Shown here: positions 30,655-43,099 of the stretch, piece by piece
Layout of the letters: every line of letters starts with the position of its first letter
How positions within the stretch are numbered: position 1 is the stretch's first letter
Source of the DNA: Dryocosmus kuriphilus
Lineage: Eukaryota > Arthropoda > Insecta > Hymenoptera > Cynipidae
DNA: 64,000 bases
Assembly: GCA_038277395.1 (NCBI GenBank)
Contig: CM076197.1
Location: forward strand, 106,108,442-106,172,441
Reading direction: 5' to 3'
Position numbers and translations under genes: made by a program
Notes under the pieces: model-generated
Databases searched by the model: none
Told to the model about the DNA's origin: nothing
Seen by the model: only the letters and a program-made list of their open reading frames with translations

Positions 30655-31265
30655 TCAAAAAACGTTGTGCTAGGCGAGTATAACAACTATTTTCGAACAC
30701 ACTTTTCTCTCAGATTTATATTTGTTGAAAAAATAGACTTTTCTGAATTTGGAGTAATTTTTTTAAAACATATTTTGCAAATTGCGAATTTAGAAAATCT
30801 AAAAGTTGTGCTAAGTTATTCTAGGTGAGTAAAACTATCCCCTGACACACCTTTCCCTCAGATTTATTTTTTCGAAAAAAAATCGACATCTGAATTTAAA
30901 ATGATTTTTTAACGATAATTTTTGAAAACACGAATTCAGAAATTCTAAGTGTTGTGCTAAATCATACTAGGTGTGTATAACAACTATTTTCGAACACACT
31001 TTCCTCTCAGCTTTATATTTTTTTTTAAATAATAGATTTTTTTGAATTTGGAGTTTTTTTAAAATCATAATTTTCAAGAATGCGAATTTTGAAAATCTGA
31101 AGATTGTGCTGAGCTTTAATGGCTGAATACGACAACTATTATTTCGCATACTTTTTTCTCGGATTTGCTTTTCTCGAAAAAAATATACTTTTTTATCATA
31201 GAGTGGCGTTATTTACCAACAAAAATTTCTAAAACTTGAATTTCGAAAATCTGAAAGTGGCAGAC
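30655..31265. repeat. Tandem array of about 148-bp monomers (roughly four units)
   Basis: The anchor word GTTGTGCTA(A/G) recurs near 30665, 30804, 30951 and, decayed, 31105, each followed about 40 bp later by CACAC(A/T)TTTCC(C/T)TCAG-like sequence and about 50 bp later by TTGAATTTGGAGT. Divergence grows to the right. Non-coding minisatellite. Confidence 0.65.
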
Positions 31266-32511
31266 TAATATGACATTCTGCTAGAAATAAGAAAATTCAT
31301 AACTTTGATTCTACCATTTCTAGTGACTTAAAATCTTCAAACGTGTTCTAATTTTCTTTATACATATAATCATAAGAAGTTGACTCAAATAAATGCAGTA
31401 AACGGTATTTTAAGGAGTCATTATATTTATTTCAGTTATGCGACTTCTATATGAGCAAAATATGTAAAAACATAGATTTTCCAAAATTTTCAACGAATTG
31501 CATTATACGTCTCTAATTATTAGAAACTAACGCAATTTTCTTTCAAAAAAAAATAAATCCTGAAATTATTTTGTAAGTTTAAGCGTAAGGTGAATCATTG
31601 TTTTTGTATATGCTTACGAATATTCCTTCAACATCCTTGAAGTGTTAGATATTTTTTATTATTTAATAGTAACGAAGTCTGTTAATTTATTGTAGCTGTC
31701 ATTTTAAAACTTTGAAGAAAACATAATCATCATTTGCGAGAGCTAGCCTAAGGTCTTCGAAAATAAAAGGACAAATATTTTGAAACAATGCTAAGTATGA
31801 TGAAAGACCTGGTTTCAGGTAAATGATATAATAAACTGTCGCCTTCGAATCTATCCCGAATTGCGCACAGAGGTGAGGCAGGTAGTTTTCGTGGCACAAA
31901 TTGAACGGTTTTCCATAGAAAGCGTGTCTCGTTCCGTTGTCCCTTGAAACGACCTTCGAATTACTCAAGAAGGAAGGAAGCTTTGTAGCAATGTAAATTT
32001 GCGAGTTGATTTTTCGGATAAAGTTCAGAAAAGTACTCACCTCGGAGTTTTGGAAAAATGTACTTGTTGGAGCGTTATTCCACTTTTCTCGAAAAATAAT
32101 GGTTTTTGCGAGGGTTTTTGCCAAAAACTATCTAAAATATAAATGATGGACCGTTTCATGAGCTACAATTTTTGTAGCAAATATTTTACCTTTAGACCAA
32201 TACTTTTCAAAATAAATTGAAAAACCTTTTTAAATATAATTTTTTTAGTTTTTACCTTGAAAATCAAATTTGGGCCAATATTAAATATCATATTTGTAAT
32301 CAGCAAGTCAAAAATACATGGGTATACAAAGTTTCAAATTAATCGAAAGTAAGTACTATTCGGAACTGCACACTTAAATTTTAAAACTTAATTTGAATCT
32401 AAAAAGTTCAGGGATAATTAAAAAAAAAAATTAAAAATCTATACTTCTAAATTGAATAAAAAATTATTTACATGTTTACATGTATTTATAAAGATATAAA
32501 TTTCAATATGA
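31266..32511. other. AT-rich stretch with one unexplained minus-strand ORF
   Basis: The only long frame is 31699-32124 (minus), 141 codons ending at TAA, without a recognisable domain. It is flanked by AT-rich DNA and has no clear promoter or splice context. I would not call it a gene without expression or homology. Confidence 0.3.
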
Positions 32512-33135
32512 ATGGCCACCCGTTTCCCTCGGCGAAGTATGAGCGTGCCTACAGTGCGAGTTTGTCAGAACTCGCGCTTTGCGTTCGATACATTATTTAT
32601 CTCGCGTTACGCGCTTTATGTTTGTATATACCCTACATTTTGTGCGAATAGATATTTTAAAAATAAGTATCGAACCATTGTCCAGGGTACTTTGCTAATT
32701 TTGAATTTTTTGTTAAAGTTCCTTCGGCTTTAACATGTACAATCTCATCACGTGTCTCGCTCTTTGCACCCGGATAAAGTTTGTCCGAAACGTGACATTT
32801 GTTTTTTGCAGTTTGCGGGAAAATAAAATTTTATTCTTTTTAGTACCACTTTTCACGATTAAAACAAAAACTATGCTTCCTATAAAAAAATAGTCTGTAG
32901 CAAATATGTAAATCTTTTCAAGATGAATAATTTTTCTTCTGAATATTTTTTTCGCATCTCGCATAGTTTCACCGGAAAATTGAGTTCTTGATTTTAATAA
33001 TTATTTTAATGATTCAAACAAAAACTGTATGCATTATAAAAAAAGTATACAGAAAATCTGCAGATCTTTTTGAAATAAACAACTGATCCGTTTCTTAACA
33101 TTTTTTCGTGTCTCGCATAGGTTAGTGGGAAAATT
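32512..33135. repeat. Dispersed repeat, copy 1: GCGC-palindrome head plus AAAACAAAAACC monomers
   Basis: Starts with CTCGCGCTTTGCGTTCGAT- and CTCGCGTTACGCGC-type words, then units with ATTAAAACAAAAACT and a TCTCGCATAG block about every 130-160 bp. The same order occurs at 55420-56745, and the unit part alone at 36490-37215. Non-coding. Confidence 0.6.
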
Positions 33136-33929
33136 GAATTCCTGATTTTGATTAATAATATTGTTGATCAAATTTAAGTTTCATTATATTTTGCTATTAT
33201 CCCTATTATTGAAACTATAAATTTAAAAAGAAAAGAATGTCTTGTGAATTCTTTATTAAACCATTTAAAGAAGTAACGAACGACCGCGATAATGTTATAT
33301 TAGTATCAAACATTCAAAATTCATTTTATAAAAATTTCCTTCTGTTTCATTTAAGGGAATTAAAAAATTATGTAAGTATAAAAATGTTATTTCCATGCTG
33401 CCGAAAACAATTTGTAACGAATAATTGCTGGTCGTTTCCCGAATTGGAAAAATATTGTGTTTGTGTACAATTTTCTTTCAGATTCTTTTCGAAACCTACA
33501 TCTGAAGCTTTCCGCTTCTATTAAAAATTTTGACCGAAAAATGCAAGTTAGTGAGAAAGCTTATAAATCAATTATAAATAAAATTAACGGCATTTTTTCT
33601 TAAAATGCGATATTGATATCAGAAATTTTTCGACAGAATTGGATGCAGTTCTCGGAAAAGTTCCGGAAGAAATAGAGACAATTGGATAGCTTGGGAAACA
33701 ATTTTCTATTAGAAGATTCTGCCAGGCTTGTAGGTCAAGCTTCCAAGCCTTGCACTGCAAAATTTTTGCAAGTTTGCCGTAAACTGTTCTGTTATCTAGG
33801 AAACTATTAAAGCTGAAGAGTATCATGCAATATTATATACAAGCTACAAGTTGATGGAGTAATATTATTTCAGTCTTACGGTCAATTCAACAATAAAGAA
33901 ACACAACTTAATTGAAATTTAATGTATAA
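33136..33929. other. AT-rich stretch with an unexplained ORF
   Basis: A plus-strand frame at 33237-33524 (95 codons, ATG start) encodes a Cys- and Phe-rich peptide with no motif I recognise. Nothing else is visible. Confidence 0.3.
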
Positions 33930-35209
33930 TTCAATTTATTATCTTCCTCTTTCTTCGACGTTTCGACCTCATTTGCGGGTCTTTTTCAAGAATCTATACA
34001 AATTTTAACAATATAGAAAAATTATAGTTTCGAGAACATTGTAATATTATTAGTAAAATACATATTTGGAAAGTTACCTTTGTATAGAATCGTAGTAAAC
34101 ATAATCCAATATTTTTAGTGAATCATCCAATGTGTAAACATAAAATTTAAAAAAAATTTAAAATCATATAAACAGGAGTCATTTTTCCAATGTATACTTT
34201 TTTATAAAATACTGATTAGAGTTCCAAATCAAGGAACTCCAATTTATTGTCACATTTTTACATGGTACTTACTGACGGACAGGAGGACAAGAGAGACTAA
34301 TCGTAGATGTATAATCATTCAGAAGAGTAGGGATACTAAATCAGAATATTCATTTAAATTCCTGATGAAAAAGCGCGCCAAACCCTGGAAGGAAACTTCT
34401 TTTATTATTTTGAAATTGGAACTCTTAATGCAGGATGCATTGGTAAATTTGGTTAATATTTTTTATTTCTGTGATTAAATTTATTGAGTTATTATTGTAT
34501 TTTTTAATGTATATTGATTCTAAAATCCTTCTTTTAAATATATTATTTTCTCTCGCTATAATTTTGACGTTATTAAAATCGAAATGATGATTGAATTTCC
34601 ATGAGTGTTGAGACAATCCTGTATTAAGATTTCCAATTTCACAGTCCCTTTTATGTTCATATATTCTTGTTTTTAATCTCCTTCCTGTTTCACCAATGTA
34701 GATTTTGTGACAGCCTTTACAATTAATGAGATAAACTACGCAAGATGAATTTTCAATACTGTTCTAGTCTTTTTTATTTTGAAAGAAAGTGTTTAGATTG
34801 TGATTATTTTTTAAAATAAACATTTATATTAAACTTTTTTAAGGATCATCGTAATCTTTCGGAGAGACCTTGTATATAAGTTAGAGTAACTATTAAATTA
34901 TTGTTATTATAACTTTCGTTATAATTCTTTTTCTTTTTTTTTTTCAATTCTAGATGTATTATAGATTTCATTAATTCGTTCTTTTATGACATTTTCTATT
35001 AACTGAAGTAGATAATTATTTAATTGTAATGTGATCTTTAATTGTTCTAAGTTTTCTCTTCGAAATTCAATGTTACTTAGTTTAATACATCTGTCTATTA
35101 GCCCCTTTATTAAACCAATCTTTTGGCTAAATAGATGGTGTGAATCAAAATTTAAATAGCGGCCGGACCAAGATTCTTTTTTATACCAGTTTGTGATTAA
35201 ATTTCCATC

Positions 35210-35568
35210 TAAGTGGGACGATGGTCGTGGGGGCTAAGGCGTGTAGGCCTTTAGACCCACTCCTTTGGCTTGCGGGTTCGATTCCCGCCTTGCACTCTGG
35301 AAAGAACCTCGGTGGCACACGCGGTGAACACTTGCCTAGCAAGGGATTTGTTCATCTCTGGTATATCGTGGCGCCGGTACCTCTAGAGAAAAAGGTTCTC
35401 TAAGCACTTTAAGCCGTTGTTCTTGGTGGTTCGGAACCCACCTTAAACTGTAGGTCCCCCTCCCATCACCAAAGTATGTGTGTGGGGGGTGTGCAAAGGA
35501 ATAGTGGAGAAATACAAACAAAACAAAAAAATGTAAACCCTCAGGGGACACATTAGAAGCCTCCATTC
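35210..35568 (+). mobile_element. tRNA-derived SINE inserted in the Penelope element
   Basis: Flanked by a 14-bp duplication, ATTAAATTTCCATC, at 35196-35209 and 35569-35582. The head contains a pol III B box, GGGTTCGATTCCCGCC, near 35275-35290, preceded by a tRNA-like domain with an A-box-like TGGTCGTGGGGGC. The rest is unrelated to tRNA, and the tail is not a clean poly-A. Confidence 0.8.
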
Positions 35569-35569
35569 C

Positions 35570-36021
35570 ATTAAATTTCCATCATTATTTTTTATGATTT
35601 TTAAATCCAAAAAACTTAAACTATTGTTATTTTCAAGTTCAACTGTGAAGTTTATATTATCTTCAATACTATTGAAAATATTTAAGACTTCATTAATTTT
35701 GTTATGTGGTATAATTGTGAATATGTCATCCACATACCGTTTATAGAAAATGGGTTTAAATGTTAATTTAGATAAGGCTCTTTTTTCCACATCTTCTAAT
35801 ACTAAGTTTGAGACTATTGGGGATAATGGTGACCCCATTGGACAGCCTGAATTTTGTTTGTAAAATTTGTTGTTAAAAGAAAAGACGCAATTATTAAAAA
35901 CCCTTTTATCAGCTATTAGGACTTCCTTTTTAGAAATTTTTGTTAAATTCTTGTTCAAATTTAATTTCTCTTCGATGCAATCTAATGCTAAATCTAACGA
36001 TATGTTATCGAACATGGACAC
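35570..36021 (-). pseudogene. Penelope reverse transcriptase core
   Basis: About 150 codons of open frame with the palm motifs GCPMGSPLSP and YVDDIF, then a conserved SLSFLDLKII block. The frame is cut by the SINE insertion at its 3' side, where the reading continues into SINE sequence. Upstream frames (36640-36290) carry the N-terminal part in pieces. Confidence 0.85.
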
Positions 36022-36489
36022 AACATCAAAGGATACTAATGAATGTGTTGAAGGTACAATAATGTTATTGATTTTTTGTTTTAGGTCCCAACTGTTTTTA
36101 ATGAACGCATCTGTATTACCTGATATTGGTCTTGAAGTGTTTGATAAGAATTTTGCTAAGTTATATGTAGGTTATCCTATGGTCGATATTATTAATCTCC
36201 AACTCAAAACCGGTTTATGAACTTTAGGAACTGCATAGGCTTTTGCAATTGTACTATTATAAGTTTCTAGTTGATGAGCAGTTTTATTATTTATATCGGT
36301 TTTTTTCTCCCATCTTTTTTTATTATGTCATTACACTTATTTTCAACAGTTGGAATTAAACTAATTTTTACGTTTTTATATAAAGTATTATTTTTTAGAA
36401 TATTTTCAATGATAGTGTTGTAATAATCTTTATCGGTTGCAACTGTGATATTTCCTTTATCGGCTTTTGTAAAATATGCGTCTTTACAA

Positions 36490-37215
36490 AAAAAAAATGA
36501 CAGAAAGCAAATTTGTGGATTCTTTTGAGATGAACAACTTTGTTTCTTATAATTTTTTCTTATCTTGCGTAGTTTGGCGGAAAATTCGAATTTTTTAATT
36601 TTATTAACGTTTTGTGGATTAAAACGAAAACCGTGCATATTATCAAAAAATGATTAAAACAAAATTTGTAAATTTTTTTGAGTTAAACAACTTTATTCAT
36701 TATCATTTCTTTCTTATATTAAACATTTTGGCAGGAAATCACAGTTTTTAATTTTTAATACCGTTTTCTCGATTAAAACAAAAACCGTGCATTAATTCAC
36801 CAAAAACCGGTTAAGACAAAATTTGCAGATTTTTTTGGGATAAACAATTTTACTTTGATATATTTGTTTTGTATCTCGCATAGCTTAACCGGAAAATGGA
36901 TTTTTTATTTTGTAAAAACCGTTTTTGATGGGTAAAACCAGAACCGTTGGTCAAAAACCGTTGGTTAACGAAATCGTCCTTTCTTTTTATGCCTAAAAGA
37001 AGTGTGCCAAAACGAAATCCAATCCGATTAGTCCTTCAAAAGTTATCGTGGGAACAGACGACGACAACGACAACGGACAGACAGACAGGCACCGTCGTAA
37101 AAAACATTTTTTCTTACTTAGGGGGTCTCAAAACGTGGAGATTTGTTAAAAAAAAGGGGGGGGGGGGGGTCAAATTTTACATAAATCTAATACCTTCTCT
37201 GATGAGAATGTAAAA
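36490..37215 (+). repeat. Dispersed repeat, copy 2, ending in ACGACA-rich domain
   Basis: Repeated units carry GATTAAAACGAAAACCGTGC-like words at about 130-bp spacing. The unique end includes CCAATCCGATTAGTCCTTC, a GACGACAACGACAACG tract, GACAGACAGACAGGC and finally CTTCTCTGATGAGAATGTAA. The same end closes the copy at 56740. A 15-G run (37156-37170) replaces a short segment present in the other copy. Confidence 0.65.
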
Positions 37216-37727
37216 ATGAAAAGCGTTACTGGACTATATCAAACTGAGCCGCGAGAAAGTGAATAATTTAAAATCAAAATATTCAAGAAGGGTTTCAAGA
37301 TTCAAAAATTTTTTATTTAAAATGGTACAATTTCAAATTGAAGGCCATAATGTTTTATTACCAGTTACAGGTCTAAGATGTTTAAAATAAAGTAAGTTTA
37401 AATTTAAGGCGTTTAAAATTGAACGCTTTTGAATGGAAAGCGTTCAAAATCAAATAAAGTCAAATTACACTTAAATTTTCAAACTGAAGTAGATTCTTGC
37501 TGGCATGCATATTTCCCAAATTCTAACAATTTTACGACCGAACATGTCACATTTTTCCAATATTCAGGTCTACAATAATATGTAAAAAAAAGTAGTATAG
37601 TATTTTTATTTCAGTATTTCGTATTTTTCATCTATTAGCTGAGGCAACACAAAAATTATAATAACAATTTGCATTATATTTCATTTCATCAATTTCTAAA
37701 TCAAAAACAAATTTTTAAAAGATTTTA
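37216..37727. other. AT-rich stretch, nothing recognised
   Basis: No ORF or repeat termini are visible. Confidence 0.55.
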
Positions 37728-38285
37728 ATTTTGACCCGATATTTAACGGGCGCACCCGAATTGAGCCAACGGTCAGTATTTGAATTGTGCATTCCAGGGC
37801 CCCTCTTATTTTTAGTCCGAACTGAGCCAAAGGAGGGTTAACGTGTTTCCTGGGTCGCATACCCCCACTTTTGCGCCGAGCGTATTTCCCCTCAGTGGAG
37901 AGAATCTGTCCCAAAACTCTCGCCTGGATCGTGTATACCTGAGGGCTTGGAAATTAGTGCATTCCTTTATACTCAATCCTATATAAATCTGTTAATGACC
38001 TAATTTGTCAATGATCATAATAGTCCTGTAATTGTATGTGAAAGTCGTCTCCAAGTCATGATGTTCTAAAAAAAAACACACTGTTTAGGAACGTTTAACT
38101 TATTTTTAGGAACGTTTAACTTATTTTTTAACTATATTGCATTTGTATGCGTTGTTGATGTTATTTTCATTAATAAGTTAAAAATATTATTAACCACCTG
38201 GAAAAGCGGTTCAGGGATGTGGGGTACTTCTATCTTCAGACACTTGGTAATGGCCAAATTGGTTCTTTAAAATGCATAAAAACAC

Positions 38286-38769
38286 TTAAGGCTGCTGGCC
38301 GAGGTGTCAAAAAAACTGTGCTGTCGCCTTAATTCCTATTCAATTCCATCTGTTTTCGTATATACGACTTATGTATTTTAAAGAGACACTTTGCAAAAAA
38401 ATTTCCTCAACCCGGAAGGGGTTCACGGTTGTATGAGGTGCGCTTAGTATACAGTTTTCCGAAAAAAGTAAAAATATCTGTGCTAAAATACGATAATGGA
38501 AAACCATTGGAACTCTTTCTCTACTTCCCCTCATTTCAACACTTTTCCATTATCGTATTTTAGCACAGATATTTTTACTTTTTTCGGGAAACTGTATACT
38601 AAGCGCACCTGATACAACCGTGAACCCCTTCCGGGTTGAGGAAATTTTTTTGCAAAGTATCTCTTTAAAATACATAAGTCGTATATACGAAAACAGATGG
38701 AATTGAATAGGAATTAAGGCGACAACACATTTCTAACCTATTTTTCGACACCTCGGCCAACAGCCTTAA
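38286..38769. mobile_element. Shortened copy of the 2227 TTAA foldback
   Basis: Ends match 2227-3509 (GGCTGCTGGCCGAGGTGTC ... GACACCTCGGCCAACAGCC), with TTAA at 38286-38289 and 38766-38769. The central approximately 800 bp of the longer copy is missing, leaving a nearly perfect hairpin around GGAAAACCATTGGAA. Confidence 0.85.
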
Positions 38770-38817
38770 AAAATAATATTAAGCTTTCAAAAATTCAATA
38801 TTTGAATATTATATTCC

Positions 38818-39348
38818 TAATTGTACTAAGGACAATAGGCATCACCCTTCAGTCAGTGGAAGTAGGAGGAGCACTCCATTAGTCGGATAGGCATTGTATT
38901 CTGACCGCTGGCGCAGTTCAAATTGTGAATTGAACGAGTCAATTCAATATTTGCAACTCTGGGCTCATTAAAGGGTTCTACTAAAGTTCTTAGAAATGGC
39001 AAGAGTAAAAGGTGGTCAGCATCAGCAGTGAAATACGTGAAAAAAAGCCGCTGTAGTGGGGGAACGTGTAGTGGAGGAGGCCAGCCTTGTCCCTTGGCTA
39101 CCTGCCTGGCTACCTTTCTCGTCCCGAATTGAGCTAATCTTTCAGGCAGGTAGCCATGGGACAAGGACTCCCTCCTGCACTACGCGTTCCCCCACTACGC
39201 TATCCGACTGTTGCCCTCTTCCTTCGCTTCCTGAAGTCTGAAGTCTGAACTGCGCCAGCGGTCAGAATACAATGCCTATCCGACTAATGGAGTGCTCTTC
39301 CTACTTCCACTGACTGAAGGGTGATGCCTATTGTCCTTTGTACAATTA
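38818..39348. mobile_element. Palindromic element with a further palindrome in its centre
   Basis: Outer arms begin TAATTGTACTAAGGACAATA and end with the complement ATTGTCCTTTGTACAATTA. They pair through CGGATAGGCATTGTATTCTG and its inverse. Inside, 39054-39200 is an independent hairpin: AGTGGGGGAACG(T/C)GTAGT paired with ACTACGCGTTCCCCCACT, and GGCTACCTGCCTG paired with CAGGCAGGTAGCC. Confidence 0.75.
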
Positions 39349-39697
39349 TGTGGGATTGGTGTTATGAGGTGAGGTGTGTTAATGAGGAATAAAGCAAGAG
39401 TTTAATGTAAACTGGAAGATTACTATATTTTGAAACGGTACAAACTCGGAAAAGCGTACATGTGCACTATGCAGAGGCTTCCCAATTACTGACTCGCCCT
39501 TGCCGTTTAGGGCCTCACTCTCCACTCTGCACTCTCTCTCACGCTTTTCCTTTTTCCGAGTTCGTGTTCAATCCAGTCCAACGACAAATCGCCAGCACAT
39601 GGTGACCAGACACAGACTTCTCGAAATCTGAAATACTCTACGACTGTTCTCTCAACAACGCCTAGAAATGCACTTATACACAGAAACACACTCCACA
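39349..39697. other. LTR-like segment (possible solo LTR)
   Basis: Starts TGTGGGATTGG and ends ACACTCCACA, with ATTA-containing flanks on both sides (ACAATTA) and an AATAAA at about 39388. The ends and length suit a solo LTR, but the duplication is not clean and no internal region exists here. Confidence 0.35.
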
Positions 39698-40229
39698 ATT
39701 AGGAATATAACATTCAAATAACATCTCTCAAACCCTTTTCCATCTGGTTAATAATATTTTTAACTTATTAATGAAAATAAGAACAACGTATACAAATACA
39801 ATATAGTTAAAAAAAATAAGTTAAACGTTCCTAAAAATAAAGTTAAGCGTTCCTAAACAGTGTGTTTTTTTTTAGAACATCAAGACTTGGAGACGACTTT
39901 CACATACAATTACAGGACTATCATGATCATTGACAAATTAGGTCATTAACAGATTTATATAGGATTGAGTATAAAGGAATGTACGAATTCCCAAGCCCTC
40001 AGGTATACACGATCCAGGCGAGAGTTTTGGGACAGATTCTCTCCACCGAGGGGAAATACGCTCGGCGCAAAAGTGGGGGTATGCGACACAGGAAACACGT
40101 TAACCCTCCTTTGGTTCAATTCGGACTAAAAATAAAAGGGGCCCTGGATTCTGGAATGCACAATTCAAATACTGACCGTTGTCTCAATTCGGGTGCGCCC
40201 TTCGGGTGCACCGTATTTAACGACTGCTA

Positions 40230-42885
40230 TGAAACAGATCTCGAAAATATGAATATTCATTTACTCATTCGCGTACAAGACTGTGGCGAAAATGGGGAAA
40301 TTTTCCGGCTTAATTTTGGGAAAATTTCTAACCCATTTGGACCATAATAATTATTGTTCATTATCCTTTTAACCCTCAAAACCCAGAATTACAATGTGCA
40401 ATACCAACTACTTCACAATACAGACACAATATTATTCAAATTTTTGAACCTACTCCTAAGCTTTACCTAGAAGAGACAAAATTATGATTTTCTAGAAATA
40501 CAGAGGGTCAGCTATTGTTTTGAAAGTGTTTAAAATGAATGTAAATATAACAAGTTATGCACTTCTGGTTTAAGCTTAACCGAGATCAGTCGTGTTGTCG
40601 AGAAAGCACGGATTTTAAACGGCTTCCTACCGAATACAATTCCGGTCAGTTTTTTGCCAATTGTCACAGAGCATTCGCAGCTTTACTTGACATCACCTAT
40701 AAGTGATTTTTAAAGTGAACGTCTGGCTTTTGTGAGTGAAGTGGCAAAAACAAGATTAAATCCGCTTATTCGCTACACTTCATAATGCAGAGGAAAAACT
40801 AAATAAGCGTTAGAATTTAGAAATAATAGAAGAGTGCAAGATAGGTTTTGAGGTTTGAGTGTGTGCTGTGTATTGTGTAGTTTGGGGTGTGTGTTTTTTA
40901 AGTTCCATCTTTTTGAAATGTCATCAGCAGTTTACGATTGCTGACAATTTTTGGTTGCGAAAACAAACGGTCGAATGGGGTACGATTGGTCTGTTTTCCT
41001 GCTGCAGGCGACGAAAGATTAGAAATATGGATAACAAGTTCAGGTAGATGCCATAAATAAACTGAAATAAAAAAGAACATAATGCCCAGGAGTTAGAGGA
41101 TGAGATTTTTAGATATAGGTACTTCTATCAGTTTTGAGATATAATTGTAAAAAATCCGGTACAATAATTTGAGGGTCGTTAGTTAGTCTTTAATTTTAGC
41201 ACTTGTACTTGCCTATTTTAATAAATAATAGATATACACTCAAAAAACAATTTTTTTAAATAAAGAAACATTTTTGTCGCTCACAATTGTAAAGAAATTT
41301 TTTAAATTAAAGAATGTTTTTTTAATTAATTAACTTTTTTAATAATTGAAATTCTTTTTTTTTTGAGTTTTTTTTTATTTATAAATTTATGAAAATAAAT
41401 ATAATGCAAATTGTAATTATGATTTTGTTGTTGAAAATTCATAATAAAATATGTAAAAATCTTTTGGCGAAAAGAAGGCTAAACTTTTGAAAACGCGATA
41501 CCTCGGATTGGTTTGAAACTTGGTCTAGTATAATTGTGTAATTTAACTCGTTCATTACGAATATGACCATAAAAATTTGCGGATTTACATCTTTGAGGCC
41601 AAAAATTGAAAGAAGGTTTCTCTGTTGTTTAAAAGCCTTTTTCTTTAAATCAAAGACAATTTATTTCATTTATATAAACTTTCTTAAATTAAAAAAAAAT
41701 TTCTTTGACTATGAGCCCGAGAAAATGTTTCCTTGATTTAAAGAAACTGTTTTCTGAGTCTAAATTACAAGGGAACAGATTTTGCAATGAAACCCGTAAA
41801 ACTGAATTAAATTAGAAAAATCTTTATGCTATATGAGTAGTTTTCGCTTTTTTCGTTAGGTTTTGATATTTACCAACATTTAATTTTGGCTTCTGGGGGT
41901 TATTATAAATATATTTAAAAACACCAAAAAACTGACAAATTTGAAACTGTACAAACTCCAACATATGGTTCACTCTTCAACTTAGTATGTACTTTGGCCT
42001 ATTGCCTAATCCGGCACTAACAACTGTACAATTTTATTGCACAATTTTATTTCACACTTTTTATTCTGCCCAGAATAAATAACGTTACAGCGCTTTTAAT
42101 TGACACAAAAGTTTTCGAATTTGTAAATTTTAAGAGTTCGAGGAGTTTCGATGAGAGTTTTGTCCTCTTCCGGAGCAGTTCAAACAAAAAGTCTTAACCC
42201 TTTTAGATCAAACCAAAAAAAAAAGGTTACAACGCTTTGAAAATACCTAAAAAAAAGTGATCAAAAATTGGTTTTTCTTGAGACGCCCCAGGAGGAAATG
42301 CACTTTTTTTGTTAAAAACACAGTCTAAACTCTTTGACCCTGGTCCAATTTTCGATTACATCTTTTAAAATAAAGTGCATTAAATTATAAAAAGCTTTAA
42401 GCTCGAAATTTTTGTCTTTTCCATTTGTCTATTTACAAAATTTGCACTCAAACTATGTAAAAAGTGACATTTTTTGCATAAAAATTGTTTGTGCTTCAAT
42501 AAATGCATATCTATGTAAACTTTATATCATATTACAACAGTGTGCGGGACTAAAATAATACAAATAAATTTCTCATTGGTCCACTTAAACATTATAAACA
42601 AATTTAATGAACAAATGGGCAAATAGTGTCATTATCGGTAAAAAAATGTTCTTTTTTATAAATCTGCTTACTATTAATGTAAGAATATCACCTAATCACA
42701 AAATAAATTAAAGAGTCAACAATAAATATTGTTATAAACAATTTTTGTACTAAAAATTTATATTGGAGATTTTTCAGATTATGACCTCCTTTAATCATCT
42801 TAATTACAGCTGATATTGCCAAAAATAAAAAATGTTTCATAATATGTGACAAAATATAGCAACTTATATTTTTATAAACATAATA
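40230..42885. other. Long AT-rich stretch, no gene recognised
   Basis: Short frames only (for example 40859-41047). The region around 41230-41760 is rich in repeated AAAGAAA/TTTAAAT words. No terminal repeats or RNA genes are visible. Confidence 0.5.
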
Positions 42886-43070
42886 CAGTGAAATCTTTAC
42901 TTACGGACACCTCTACAGGGATGGCACCTCTGTTTACGGACATTTTTCATGATTATACACATATTACTGTTCAGTACCCCCCCCCCCCCCCTGTCTGGGA
43001 CGGACACCTCTATTAAGTCGCGGACAGAAAGTTGTTCCCCGTGAGTGTCCGTTATGGAGAGGTTTGACTC
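42886..43070. mobile_element. pogo/Tigger-like MITE with a 15-C run
   Basis: Left end CAGTGAAATCTTTACTTACGG; right end complement GAGTCAAACCTCTCCATAACG; TA at 42884-42885 and 43071-43072. Internal ACGGACACCTCT words are typical of pogo-type MITEs. A 15-C homopolymer lies at 42977-42991. Confidence 0.7.
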
Positions 43071-43099
43071 TAGATAAACAAATTCAAAATTCTGGCAGT

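Larger units (their letters stand above)
33930..36650 (-). mobile_element. Penelope-like retroelement, decayed, split by a SINE
   Basis: Minus-strand reading gives the order expected of Penelope elements. First comes an N-terminal block, TKADKGNITVATDKDYYNT (about 36480-36420). The reverse transcriptase follows with YKQNSGCPMGSPLSPIVSNL and KRYVDDIFTIIP (36021-35570). Past the SINE at 35210-35568, a GIY-YIG endonuclease block, CHKIYIGETGRRLKTRIYEH, lies near 34715-34660. The 3' region (about 33950-33990) contains GACCCGCAAATGAGGTC followed by GAAACGTC, discussed under findings. Stops and frameshifts are frequent. Confidence 0.85.
37728..40229. repeat. Large inverted repeat with about 490-bp arms, containing nested palindromes
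   Basis: The left arm (about 37735-38215) contains GGCGCACCCGAATTGAGCC, CGCTCGGCGC-complement and GGAACGTTTAACTTATTTTT. The right arm (about 39733-40222) is its inverse and lies 1.5 kb away. Arms are about 90% alike by eye, with small indels; the left has an extra copy of the GGAACGTTTAACTTA word. The spacer holds a TTAA MITE (38286-38769), a second palindrome (38818-39348) and an LTR-like segment. No flanking duplication could be fixed. Confidence 0.75.

Noticed and set aside
31699..32124. 141-codon minus-strand ORF
   Set aside because: Longest unexplained frame in its area, but no motif, no promoter and flanked by repeats; kept only as a note.
35228..35300. Functional tRNA gene
   Set aside because: The B box and tRNA-like head belong to a SINE with its own target duplication; the cloverleaf does not close well.
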